Source: an uncultured Muribaculaceae bacterium
GTDB lineage: Bacteria > Bacteroidota > Bacteroidia > Bacteroidales > Muribaculaceae
Direction of reading: 5' to 3'
Length of the DNA stretch: 43,524 nt
NCBI GenBank assembly: GCA_910587545.1
Contig: CAJUMI010000012.1
Location: 1-43,524, forward strand
Positions 26,582 to 34,707 of this stretch are shown here, piece after piece. Numbering within the stretch: position 1 is the stretch's first letter; every line of letters starts with the position of its first letter. The notes beneath the pieces were generated by a model. The model did not search any database and was not told where the DNA came from. It saw only the letters and a program-made list of their open reading frames with translations. Position numbers and translations under genes: made by a program.

Positions 26582-28192
26582 TCAGTTGAGGGGCAGTGCG
26601 GCAGAGGCTGCCGCATTGGGCGAACGTATGCGCAGCAGGCGCGATACTGTGGGGATGATCACGCGGACATCCACAGGGATGTCGATCTGCCTCGGGCTGA
26701 TATTCGGGGCGAGGATAAAGGCGGGGGCTGTCGTGGCTGCAATGCGTTCGACGCGGTTATTTGCTTTCGATCCTGCCGAGCTGTCGAAATCGTTGACGAT
26801 CTGCCATCCGGGGATTACGTTGACGTATATGTCGCCTGCGGTGCGTATGTGAGTGTTGCGCCTCAGAGCATTGGCTTTGTCAGTGACATTGCCGGCAAGT
26901 ATCTGGTCGATGGTGTAGACCTCCTTGACTCCGCTCATGCGGGCGATAAACAGGGCGGCCTCTGATCTGATCGCTTTGGCATCCAGATTCTTGTCCTTGA
27001 TTAGACGGTTGTTGAGGAAAAAGTGGCCGTTGTGATATCCGCTGACCCATTCGCCTGTGCCGTAAAGAGCCATCAGATACATATTGAGCAGGGAACCGGC
27101 TTTGCGGGTCGAGAATTCTCCGTAAGGGATATTCCATCTCTCGTCATCGCGCCTGACGGTCGATGACGGTGGTGTGGCGACGAGGAAAATGACCGAGTTG
27201 CCGCCAGTGGCCCGGTCTATGCCTGCAAACAGCTGTTCCAGATTTCTGTCAAGACGTAGATAGCTGTCCATCTGTTCGAGACGGGAGTCTGTGTTGTTGG
27301 TGTAGTCGAAAGGCACAAGAGTGTATGCGAGATTGAGCATGTCTGTGCCGTCATGTTTGCCGAGTCCGAGAGTGTTGATGAAGTCAATGGCAAGAGTGGT
27401 GACTTCGTTGTTGACAGGCGCCGAGTTCTTGAACACTGCATAACGGTCCTCTTTGCCCTGCGGGAAAACGTAGCGGAACGGATAACGTTTCAGATGGTCG
27501 GGCAGATCGGGATAGTCGACTATCGGCAGAAGCGGCGTCCAGCTCATCGTGTCGAGGCGTGTCGCAAGAGGCGCGAGGCGGTTTCTGCCTCCGATTATTG
27601 TCGGTACGTCTTTGTAGAAGGTCGTGGTCGCCCAGTTGCCGTTGGTGTCGTTGATCCAGAAGACGCTGTTGGCGGCGTGGCCTCCGAGTATTATCGCCTG
27701 CTGGACATCGGGGGCGATTGCGAAGACATTGGTGACTCCGCCTCCGGCTATGCGTACTTCATCGGCTATGTTGCTGACGAGAAGATTACGGGGTGAATAT
27801 GTCTCGTCGGTGAAGTTGCCGATCGAATTTTCGTCGAAAAGTGTAGGTTTGAGCCTGTGTCCGTCGACGTCATAGATGAATTCTCCGCTTATGCCGTTGA
27901 CCGAGGGTGACGCACCGGTCATCAGCATCGCCGACGCAGCGACCGGATCGAGAGAGGTGCCATAATCGGCGTTGGTTATCACGACGCCGTCGCGCAGAAG
28001 CCGTTTGAAGCCTCCTTCGGAAAAATAATCGCGTAGATTGTTGATATAATCAGCCTGAAGTCCGTCAACGACTATCCCGACCACAAGACGCGGACTCATG
28101 CGGTTGTCAGCGGCAGGCATGGTCATGCCCACCATCGATGCCAGCAGCACGATGACCAGACGTGATGGAAGTGATGAATTCAGACGCGACAT
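26582..28192 (-). CDS. Alkaline-phosphatase-superfamily protein, probably catalytically dead
   Basis: The fold matches PafA-like exported phosphatases: signal peptide, VVGIVVDGLQADYI with D43, GGFKRLLRDGV, MTGASPSVNGI, DSYLRLDRNLEQLF, and a C-terminal TTAPAFILAPN strand. The metal site is eroded. The T-x-T-G-P-G-H-A-S nucleophile region reads YGTSLDPVAASA. The D-x-x-x-H ligand pair is D296 with N300. The A-D-H-G pair is T340-P341. The last histidine (usually D-T-H-V-P) is T488. At most two of seven classical ligands remain, so phosphatase activity is unlikely and a binding or scaffold role is more plausible. The gene overlaps the Lnb-like gene by 13 bp, suggesting joint production. The alignment was made by eye against remembered family motifs. 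Confidence 0.85.
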   Translation of the reverse strand: MSRLNSSLPSRLVIVLLASMVGMTMPAADNRMSPRLVVGIVVDGLQADYINNLRDYFSEGGFKRLLRDGVVITNADYGTSLDPVAASAMLMTGASPSVNGISGEFIYDVDGHRLKPTLFDENSIGNFTDETYSPRNLLVSNIADEVRIAGGGVTNVFAIAPDVQQAIILGGHAANSVFWINDTNGNWATTTFYKDVPTIIGGRNRLAPLATRLDTMSWTPLLPIVDYPDLPDHLKRYPFRYVFPQGKEDRYAVFKNSAPVNNEVTTLAIDFINTLGLGKHDGTDMLNLAYTLVPFDYTNNTDSRLEQMDSYLRLDRNLEQLFAGIDRATGGNSVIFLVATPPSSTVRRDDERWNIPYGEFSTRKAGSLLNMYLMALYGTGEWVSGYHNGHFFLNNRLIKDKNLDAKAIRSEAALFIARMSGVKEVYTIDQILAGNVTDKANALRRNTHIRTAGDIYVNVIPGWQIVNDFDSSAGSKANNRVERIAATTAPAFILAPNISPRQIDIPVDVRVIIPTVSRLLRIRSPNAAASAALPLN

Positions 28193-29367
28193 TTTATTGA
28201 TTTGATATTCAGGAATATGTAGCTTGTTGATCTTATGGCATCTGCTAATATCAGCGGATAGAATGCCGTGTTAAGTGACTGGTATCCTGCGATAGAAAAC
28301 GCTATGAGAATCAATAATGCCACAAAGTTAACAATTTGATATGAGAAAATGATCAGTCTGCATCTTTTTATCCAAATAAAAATGGTCGGGATAAAGCATA
28401 GCGGATTGAGCCAAAGCAGGAGAATGTTGGGCGAGGTGGCTTCGTGGACCGAGATGAACACAAGAAACGAGATCAGGCAGCCCGCCAGACCGAATATGCC
28501 GTAAAGTGCAGCGTCGAACCATCGGCTGACCTTGTGCCGGCGGATATCTCTGAATGTTAATAGGATGGCTGATATCAGCACGAGGCAGCATACAGTCATC
28601 GGTGTCGCGTACCACGGTGTGGGCGCCAGCACCGCTGCGTCGGGGGCTGTGTCATTGATCACATCGACAGAACCGACGAGCTTTTTCCCGCCGACGGTCG
28701 CGCCATGCAGCTGGCGGTCGAGAATAACGGGTGCGAAAGACTTTTCGCGTTCGGACAGGGTGTAGTCAATGCCGCTGCCTAACGCGAGGTCGATGCCGAA
28801 CTGATACCAGGGGTAGTTGCTGTGATAGTGTCGCATCACACTGCGGAATGTCTGCGCTCCGGCATATGGGAGATCTGTCGGCACCAGTGATATGCTGTCT
28901 CCGAGGGCTTTCTCGAGCATGCCGAGGGGGCGGGTGGCACAGTTGTCTTTGACGTAGTTGTAGCGGTAGGTGCGGTTCTGCGGCTGAAGGTTTTCGGCAA
29001 GCAGTTCGATGAGCCGGAGTTTTTGGTCGGCTGTGAGATCGATATGATGGCTGACAATGCGTCTGCCGTCGCGGCGATATGCGGCTTCCATATACTGCCA
29101 CGGCACAGCTGTCACCCAATAGTCGGTCTCTCCCTTTACGAAGCGATATACAAAATTGGGCTGTTCGAAATCATAAGTGCCGTAGCTGATCGCCAAATCG
29201 TTGTCGGGCAGCGTAATCCTGAGTGCCGAATGACCTTCAAGCTCATAGATGTCGGAGCCGGGATAAAAGTTGACAAAACACACGGTTGTGTCGTTTCGGT
29301 CTCCTTTCGCCATAAAGGCGATGCCAAAGATCAAGGTCAGGAATAATATTCTGAGTTTAGAAGTCAT
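28180..29367 (-). CDS. Lnb-like DUF4105 protein (periplasmic domain plus membrane helices)
   Basis: The 395-aa protein has an N-terminal signal (MTSKLRILFLTLIFGIAFMA) and a DUF4105/Lnb periplasmic domain: LEGHSALRITLP with H46, ISYGTYDF, FVKGETDYWV, NRTYRYNYVKDNC and ATR around C143. It ends with about five hydrophobic helices at about 235-390. The family has been connected with N-acylation of lipoproteins in Bacteroides (Lnb), where the Cys-His pair of a papain-like fold would act at the outer face of the inner membrane. That role is taken from family knowledge and not shown here. The gene overlaps DUF4468 upstream by 11 bp and the degenerate phosphatase-like gene downstream by 13 bp. Confidence 0.87.
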   Translation of the reverse strand: MTSKLRILFLTLIFGIAFMAKGDRNDTTVCFVNFYPGSDIYELEGHSALRITLPDNDLAISYGTYDFEQPNFVYRFVKGETDYWVTAVPWQYMEAAYRRDGRRIVSHHIDLTADQKLRLIELLAENLQPQNRTYRYNYVKDNCATRPLGMLEKALGDSISLVPTDLPYAGAQTFRSVMRHYHSNYPWYQFGIDLALGSGIDYTLSEREKSFAPVILDRQLHGATVGGKKLVGSVDVINDTAPDAAVLAPTPWYATPMTVCCLVLISAILLTFRDIRRHKVSRWFDAALYGIFGLAGCLISFLVFISVHEATSPNILLLWLNPLCFIPTIFIWIKRCRLIIFSYQIVNFVALLILIAFSIAGYQSLNTAFYPLILADAIRSTSYIFLNIKSIKCRV

Positions 29368-30052
29368 CGTTGTGCTTTAATGCGTCGTCGAGCGACTTGA
29401 CCATCGCGGCGTCAAGCTGACGGAGAGTGGTCAGGGGAGTGCGTATCAGTTGCCAGTTGCGCTCTGCTTTCTTCCATTCGTCACTGATTTTTCCGCGGTC
29501 ACGGTCGCGTTCGGTGCGGTATTGACCTGTGTTGGCCAGGGTCTCGCGGTATGCATCGATCACTTCGTCATAGCGTTCGTTGGCCGGCCATTCGAATGAT
29601 CCTTCGAACATGCGTGAAGCGACTCCGTTGATCAGCCGGAAGTCGGCCGTGATCCGTTCGGACCTTGCCTGATCGAATTCTTCATATATGTCCGGTCTCG
29701 AAAACTGAAAACTGATGCGCGGGTTTATGCGCTGAAGTCTGTACTTGCCGTCCCGCACGTCGATAACGTAAGTCGACACGGCTGTCGCTCCGATGCATTC
29801 GGAGTCGAGTTTTATCGGACAGCTCCATTTGATCACCATCGTTCCGCGCTCGGGGTCTTCCATGTCTATGACGTTGGAGTTGTCAAATGTCAGTGCGACC
29901 CATCGCCTGAGGTTGTGCCACTGGTCCTGCTTCGACAGAGTCGTGGACGAGATCAGGGTTTCGGATGCCGGAGTTGCATCCTGGGCCTTTGAACTAAAGC
30001 TGAGCGGTAATAGGAACAGGCATGCCAGCAAAGCCTGAAGGGAGAGTCTCAT
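29357..30052 (-). CDS. DUF4468 domain-containing secreted protein
   Basis: This is a 231-aa protein with a Sec signal (MRLSLQALLACLFLLPLSFSSKA). The mature part carries the DUF4468-type pattern: a leading ALTFDNSNVIDMEDPERGTMVI block, then IKWSCPI, a Y-V-I-D-V-R-D-G-K-Y-R strand and an N-P-R-I-S-F segment. The C terminus is charged and helical. The function of DUF4468 (TBP-like fold) is unknown to me. It begins inside the queE stop (4-bp overlap) and overlaps the Lnb-like gene by 11 bp, so it is most likely a periplasmic partner or simply a co-transcribed neighbour. Confidence 0.8.
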   Translation of the reverse strand: MRLSLQALLACLFLLPLSFSSKAQDATPASETLISSTTLSKQDQWHNLRRWVALTFDNSNVIDMEDPERGTMVIKWSCPIKLDSECIGATAVSTYVIDVRDGKYRLQRINPRISFQFSRPDIYEEFDQARSERITADFRLINGVASRMFEGSFEWPANERYDEVIDAYRETLANTGQYRTERDRDRGKISDEWKKAERNWQLIRTPLTTLRQLDAAMVKSLDDALKHNDDF

Positions 30053-30603
30053 CGGATGTCAATCAATTTATGGGTTTGTAATGACAGACGCCAGTGGGGA
30101 TGCCGAAGGATATAGTCGACAGTCTCTGCGGTGTTATTGCCGGAGCATGGCTGGAGATAATGTCTCGGCGATGGTAACAGGTCGGCGATTGTCTCGACAT
30201 CCTGTCCCTGATAGACGATCTTTAGCTCGTCGATTCGGTCGATCTGCCACGGAGCGTCTTTTGGCGAGCATGTGACCCAGTCGACACCGGTCGGCACCGG
30301 ATTGCTGCCGTTGGTCTCGATCTGGATGAAGAAGCGCTCGGCTTTGAGGAGTCTGATCAGTTCGCAGTCGAGCTGCAGTGTCGGTTCGCCGCCGGTTATG
30401 ACAATATGTCTTGACGGGAAGCACGATACCCTGGCGATGATTTCGTCGGCGGTCATGTCTGATCCACGGGCGAAGTCGGTGTCGCAGAATTGGCAGTGGC
30501 GGTTGCAGAGGCAGAAACGCAGGAACACAGCCGGTGTGCCGGTAAAAAATCCTTCGCCTTGAAGCGAGTAGAATATTTCGTTGACTTTATATGTCTTTTT
30601 CAT
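30049..30603 (-). CDS. queE: 7-carboxy-7-deazaguanine synthase QueE
   Basis: QueE is a radical-SAM enzyme that converts 6-carboxytetrahydropterin to 7-carboxy-7-deazaguanine on the way to queuosine. Start 30603 gives 184 aa beginning MKKTYKVNEIFYSLQGEG, the classical family N terminus; the reading frame is open further upstream to 30750, but that part overlaps queD in another frame and does not look like protein. The 4Fe-4S binding motif is C33-x3-C37-x2-C40, followed by DTDF and the SAM-binding ITGGEPTLQ. The C terminus has HYLQPCSGN and RLSLQTHKLI. It overlaps queD by 17 bp and DUF4468 by 4 bp. QueC and QueF are not in the window. Confidence 0.96.
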   Translation of the reverse strand: MKKTYKVNEIFYSLQGEGFFTGTPAVFLRFCLCNRHCQFCDTDFARGSDMTADEIIARVSCFPSRHIVITGGEPTLQLDCELIRLLKAERFFIQIETNGSNPVPTGVDWVTCSPKDAPWQIDRIDELKIVYQGQDVETIADLLPSPRHYLQPCSGNNTAETVDYILRHPHWRLSLQTHKLIDIR

Positions 30604-30922
30604 AGCTTGCGGTGTTTCCTTCGCTTTCCTGAACGTCGACACGATAGCAGTGTTCGACATTGTCGCATATCCAGCGGGCGATATTCTCGGCGGTAGGATT
30701 GAAGTCGAGGACATCGTTGAGACATGCGTGGTCAAGACGGTCATTGACAAGTTGTTTGATGTGGGTGAAGTCTGTCACCATGCCGTTTCGGTTCAACTCG
30801 GCCGCGCGGCAATGGACGGTCACTATCCAGTTGTGGCCGTGGAGCGACGAGCATTTACTCTCATAGTCAAGTGTAAGTCTGTGTGAAGCAGATATCTCGA
30901 GCCGTTTTGTTACGTAATACAT
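30587..30922 (-). CDS. queD: 6-carboxytetrahydropterin synthase QueD
   Basis: QueD converts 7,8-dihydroneopterin triphosphate to 6-carboxytetrahydropterin, the substrate of QueE encoded next. The 111-aa protein shows the zinc ligands H14 (SASHRL), H28 and H30 (LHGHNW), the catalytic C24 just before them (SKCSSLHG), the VTDFTHIKQLV strand-helix, L-D-H, P-T-A-E-N-I-A and a terminal glutamate-rich V-x-E-S-E-G-N-T-A-S-Y motif. The length is normal. It starts 19 bp after the CCA-type gene and overlaps queE by 17 bp, so the pair is translated together. Confidence 0.96.
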   Translation of the reverse strand: MYYVTKRLEISASHRLTLDYESKCSSLHGHNWIVTVHCRAAELNRNGMVTDFTHIKQLVNDRLDHACLNDVLDFNPTAENIARWICDNVEHCYRVDVQESEGNTASYEKDI

Positions 30923-30941
30923 AGAATAGGGGAGTTGGTTG

Positions 30942-32393
30942 TTATTGGTCTTGAGGCAATAGGTCGGCGGGATACTCGACCACCGGTATGCCGTTTCTTT
31001 GGGCGAGGTCGAGGAGATAGCGCAGTGATGCCTCGCGTGTATCTTCGATCTCGCAGTCTTTGATAGCCTGTTTGAGGTTGGATGCGAAGAACCCGACTGT
31101 GGGTGATTGCGGCAAGCCGAAGATCTTCATTATCTCGAGGCCGTCGACAGGGTTGCGGCGCGCCCGTTCAGCATCTTTGATGCGGATTTCTTTGAATTTT
31201 TCATCCACGATGTCGAAGTTGTCGAGGAAGCGTTGCTTCTTTTCCTCGTTTTTGCTTGTTATGTCGGCGCGGGCGAGAATCATCAGGTCGGCGAGGTCTT
31301 CTTCGGCATAATTCATCAGTCTGCGGACTGCGCTGTCGGTGACTTCTTCCTCGACCAGAGCTATCGGCCGCATGTGTAGATCGACGAGCTTGCGGACATA
31401 ACGCATTTCTGCGCCCAGAGGCATGCGCAGGCGTTTGAAGATACGCGGAACCATCTTGGCCCCTACGATATTGTGGTTGTGGAATGTCCATCCGAGAGCT
31501 TTGTCGAACCGTTTTGTGGCCGGTTTGGCGATGTCGTGGAGCAGGGCGGCCCATCTTAGCCATTCGTTGTCGCTCTTCGACGCTACGTTGTCAAGCACAC
31601 CGAGCGTGTGGTAGAAATTGTCCTTGTGACCCCGTCCGTTGACAATCTCGACGCCTCTAAGGGCTGCGAGTTCGGGAAAGATGATCCTGAGCAGTCCTGT
31701 GCGAAGCAGCAGATCCCATCCTATCGAGGGTTTGGGTGAGCGCATGATTTTCGACAATTCGTCTTTGATGCGTTCGGGTGTGATGATCTCTATCCTGGCG
31801 GCATTGCGGCAGATTGCCTCAAACGTATCGGGGTAGATTTCAAACCGGAGCTGGGTGGCGAACCTGATGGCCCGCAGCATGCGCAGGGGGTCGTCGCTGA
31901 AGGTGATGTCGGGGTCGAGCGGAGTGCGGATTATACGGCGCCTGATGTCGCCGAGGCCGTCGTAAAGGTCAAGCAGGTCGCCGAAGGTATCGCTGTTGAT
32001 CGATATGGCCATGGCATTGATGGTGAAGTCCCGGCGTGCTATATCATCCTGCAGAGTCCCGTCCTCGACGATCGGATTTCTTGATTCACGACGGTAAGAC
32101 TCCTTCCTCGCACCGACAAACTCCAGTTCGAGGTCACCGCGGCAGATCTGAGCGGTGCCGTAGGTCCGATAGACGGCGATATGGGTCTTAGGCCCGAGTT
32201 CGCGTCCGACTGCTTCTGCAAGCTCGATGCCTGAGCCGACGGTGACGAAGTCGATGTCTTTTGAACTGCGTCCGATGATAAGGTCTCTGACATAGCCGCC
32301 AACGATGTAGCATTCGCGTCCGATGCTGTCGGCGGCGTATCCGACTGTCCGGAAAATTTTCTGAGTTATCTTGTCTGCGAGATTGGCGGTCAT
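30942..32393 (-). CDS. CCA tRNA nucleotidyltransferase / poly(A) polymerase family with HD domain
   Basis: Enzymes of this family add or repair the 3' CCA of tRNAs. From ATG 32393 (MTANLADK...) the protein is 483 aa; this start gives a 4-bp ATGA overlap with the upstream peptidase gene. The nucleotidyltransferase head has YIVGGYVRDLIIGR and the catalytic pair in KDIDFVTVG. The second conserved block is ARRDFTINAMA, followed by the DPLRMLRAIRFATQL motif. A C-terminal HD domain (WAALLHDIAKPATK, HNHNIVGAKM) may give phosphohydrolase activity. Class II CCA enzymes and poly(A) polymerases cannot be separated safely by motifs; with tRNA-modification genes next door, CCA addition is the better guess. 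Confidence 0.94.
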   Translation of the reverse strand: MTANLADKITQKIFRTVGYAADSIGRECYIVGGYVRDLIIGRSSKDIDFVTVGSGIELAEAVGRELGPKTHIAVYRTYGTAQICRGDLELEFVGARKESYRRESRNPIVEDGTLQDDIARRDFTINAMAISINSDTFGDLLDLYDGLGDIRRRIIRTPLDPDITFSDDPLRMLRAIRFATQLRFEIYPDTFEAICRNAARIEIITPERIKDELSKIMRSPKPSIGWDLLLRTGLLRIIFPELAALRGVEIVNGRGHKDNFYHTLGVLDNVASKSDNEWLRWAALLHDIAKPATKRFDKALGWTFHNHNIVGAKMVPRIFKRLRMPLGAEMRYVRKLVDLHMRPIALVEEEVTDSAVRRLMNYAEEDLADLMILARADITSKNEEKKQRFLDNFDIVDEKFKEIRIKDAERARRNPVDGLEIMKIFGLPQSPTVGFFASNLKQAIKDCEIEDTREASLRYLLDLAQRNGIPVVEYPADLLPQDQ

Positions 32394-33583
32394 TCGAAAT
32401 ATATGATTTGCTTGGGTGCGTTGGTTACACATTCCATCGGTCCGTCGGTCTTGACGATATATGTGTTCTCGATGCCTACAGCGCCCACGCCGGGTATGAC
32501 AAACTTTGGTTCGAGGGCGATCACATTGCCTGCCTGCAGGACGGATTTCGAACGCGGAGCGATGACGGGAAGCTCATTGATTTCGATACCTAATCCGTGG
32601 CCGACGAAGCCTGCCTGCTGTCTGTGCCCCATGAATTCACTCTCAAATCCGGAGTCACGAGCCATCGCAAGTGCTTTTTCGTAGAGCGTCCGAGCTTCTA
32701 CTCCGGGTCGGCCCATATCGGCGAGCGTGTCGCAGATATCGATAGACGTCTGATGGGCTTCCAATGCCCGTTGCGGCAGATTTTCCATCTGTGCGAAGCA
32801 GCGCGTCATGTCGGTCATGTAGCCGGTGAAATTACCGTTTACATCGACCATGATGCTTTTGCCGGGCCGGATCAGACTGCCGTCAGCTCCCACCGGAAGC
32901 GAGGGGTCGAGTCCGGCTCCGCCCATGGCAAAATCGTAAGGCGAAGGGCAGTCGGCGTTATCTCCGACAAGGATATTGCCCATGAACAGCTCCATGTCGT
33001 CGCCGTTGATGCGGAACAGCCCGAGGCACCCTTCATGGCGGGCTGCGCGTTCGATTTCGATCTGGAGATCGATGTCGCTCATGCCCTGACGGTAGATATG
33101 AGGAATGCGCTCGTAGAGCGAGGTATGTTTTATGCCTGAGAATCTTATCTTTTCAAGTTCAAAGCCGGTTTTGACCGATCGGGCCTGCGTCATGATGCCC
33201 GATGCGTTTTCGTAGCGTATGCGGTCGCCGAAAGCTTTGCGGAAGCGGCACACATTCAGATAACTTGTGTCTGCCATCTCCAGTCCGAGCGAGCTGAAGC
33301 CTGACCCAAGTCGTGACGGCAGATCTTCGATCTTGCGGATGTGTTCTATTCCGTCTCCTTTGAGTATCGACGGCCGGCGCACTGCATAGACCGGTGAGCC
33401 GGCCAGAGGAATGAATATGTATCCGCAGAAGATGCGGCCTGTGAGATAGTAGATATTGGAGTTGCTGCTGATCAGTACTGCGTCGATATCCGCAGCAGAC
33501 ATCAGGTCACGCAGTCTCGCGAGACGCAGTTCTAATTCCGTGTCAGGCAATAGCTGAAGTTTGTCAAGATCAGGATTGTTCAT
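32390..33583 (-). CDS. M24 family Xaa-Pro-type aminopeptidase
   Basis: The 397-aa protein has the two-domain creatinase/aminopeptidase-P architecture. The N-terminal domain (DIDAVLISSNSNIYYLTGR) precedes a pita-bread metalloprotease domain with the five metal ligands in order: Asp in MVDVNGNFTGYM, Asp in TDMTRCF, His in VGHGLGIE, Glu in ALEPKF and Glu in GIENTYIV. It lacks a signal peptide, so it is cytoplasmic and probably removes N-terminal residues preceding proline. Exact specificity (Xaa-Pro dipeptidase or aminopeptidase P) is undecided. It lies 21 bp after the HAD phosphatase gene and overlaps the CCA-type gene. Confidence 0.93.
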   Translation of the reverse strand: MNNPDLDKLQLLPDTELELRLARLRDLMSAADIDAVLISSNSNIYYLTGRIFCGYIFIPLAGSPVYAVRRPSILKGDGIEHIRKIEDLPSRLGSGFSSLGLEMADTSYLNVCRFRKAFGDRIRYENASGIMTQARSVKTGFELEKIRFSGIKHTSLYERIPHIYRQGMSDIDLQIEIERAARHEGCLGLFRINGDDMELFMGNILVGDNADCPSPYDFAMGGAGLDPSLPVGADGSLIRPGKSIMVDVNGNFTGYMTDMTRCFAQMENLPQRALEAHQTSIDICDTLADMGRPGVEARTLYEKALAMARDSGFESEFMGHRQQAGFVGHGLGIEINELPVIAPRSKSVLQAGNVIALEPKFVIPGVGAVGIENTYIVKTDGPMECVTNAPKQIIYFE

Positions 33584-33604
33584 TGTCCGTTATGTTTGGT
33601 TGAA

Positions 33605-34240
33605 CTATATGATACTTAAAATATCACTGAATTGTGACAGGGTAAACGGCGGATTGTCGACCTTGCCGAAACCGTAAGCTGCCCAGGCAAATGTGACGCC
33701 GGCCTTGATGCATGCGTCGTAATCGCCCGCAGTGTCGCCGACATACAGCGGAGACTTAAGATTGTGACGACTGACAATCAGGGCGATGTTGTCGGTTTTG
33801 TTGAGCCCAGTGTCGCCGTTGCTCAGCATGTCGGTTATGTAGGGGCTGAGTCCGGTGAACTCAAGAAAGTCGGGCAGTCCTTGTCTGAGACAGTTGCTGA
33901 CCATATACAGCCTGTGGCTTTGGCACAATGCCTTCATGGTCTCGGTCACTCCCTCATAGAGCCTGCCTCCGAGCCGGGGCATCAGGTCTCGCTCATTTTG
34001 CTCGAGACGTCTGAGGAAATCCTTGTCGCCGCTGAACCGCGGCGCGATGTTTTCGATGATGACATCGATCGTCTTGCCCATCATGCTGATCAGCAGATCG
34101 CGTGATATCGTGCTTTCGCTGACCCCGTAGTGCCCGAGAGTGACGTTCCAGATCCGGCAATAGGAATCTACGGCATCCCAGAGAGTGCCGTCCATGTCAA
34201 ATATTATGCCGTCAAATCGTGAAACGCTCATTTGTCTCAA
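33605..34240 (-). CDS. HAD-superfamily hydrolase (phosphoglycolate-phosphatase-like)
   Basis: This cytoplasmic phosphatase of 211 aa has all four HAD motifs: FDGIIFDMDGTLWD with nucleophile and acid Asp, MVSNC for motif II, a lysine in GLNKTDN for motif III, and YVGDTAGDYDACIKAG for motif IV. The helical cap between motifs I and II has the size of the phosphoglycolate phosphatase group. Its substrate is unknown. The start at 34240 overlaps the gldH stop by 4 bp; MSVSRF three codons later is an alternative start. Confidence 0.92.
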   Translation of the reverse strand: MRQMSVSRFDGIIFDMDGTLWDAVDSYCRIWNVTLGHYGVSESTISRDLLISMMGKTIDVIIENIAPRFSGDKDFLRRLEQNERDLMPRLGGRLYEGVTETMKALCQSHRLYMVSNCLRQGLPDFLEFTGLSPYITDMLSNGDTGLNKTDNIALIVSRHNLKSPLYVGDTAGDYDACIKAGVTFAWAAYGFGKVDNPPFTLSQFSDILSII

Positions 34241-34707
34241 TATAAGTTTTCGGAGGGGATGAAAATCAGACCTATCTGTTCAATATCGGAAAGGCAGTCA
34301 GACCGCATGATGTGTCTGACGTAAAAGTCGGCGGGACTTGTCACTGTTACGCCACGGACTACGGTGTCTGTCCGTTGAAAGCTAAGCCCGAGACCTCGTC
34401 CGAGCCAATTCCCGAAATCGTCGGCGAGCACTATGTCGAGAGTGTCGGGTTTTATGCTGTCGTTAGGCGGGTAGCCGATCTCAAGCCATAGATTGCTAAA
34501 CGGGTAAGATGCGGCGTGACGCACGACAATGGCTATATCTCCGTGCCATACAGAGTCGGCGGTCGCTATGTTGTAGCTCAGTGTGTCGCCATATCGCCAA
34601 CATGAACTGTCGACGGCGCGGAACTGTCCGGTCTCGGTCGACCTGCTGCAGGCGGAGCCTAAAGTCATGAAGCAGATGGCGAGGAGCGACAGTATGAGTT
34701 TATGCAT
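34237..34707 (-). CDS. gldH: Gliding motility lipoprotein GldH
   Basis: This 156-aa lipoprotein (MHKLILSLLAICFMTLGSAC, lipidation at C20) has the GldH pattern: a CWRYGDTLSY block, SFPFSNLWLEI-like YPFSNLWLEIGYP, DTLDIVLADDFGNWLGRGLG and a C-terminal IEQIGLIF strand. GldH is required for gliding in Flavobacterium but occurs in many non-motile Bacteroidota, where its role is unclear. The frame stays open upstream to 34998, but that segment overlaps the low-complexity tail of the preceding gene in another frame; the chosen start overlaps that gene by only 8 bp and gives a real signal. Confidence 0.93.
   Translation of the reverse strand: MHKLILSLLAICFMTLGSACSRSTETGQFRAVDSSCWRYGDTLSYNIATADSVWHGDIAIVVRHAASYPFSNLWLEIGYPPNDSIKPDTLDIVLADDFGNWLGRGLGLSFQRTDTVVRGVTVTSPADFYVRHIMRSDCLSDIEQIGLIFIPSENLY

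Noticed and set aside
30604..30750. N-terminal extension of QueE
   Set aside because: It overlaps queD in another frame; QueE proteins normally start close to the YSLQGEG motif, as from 30603.
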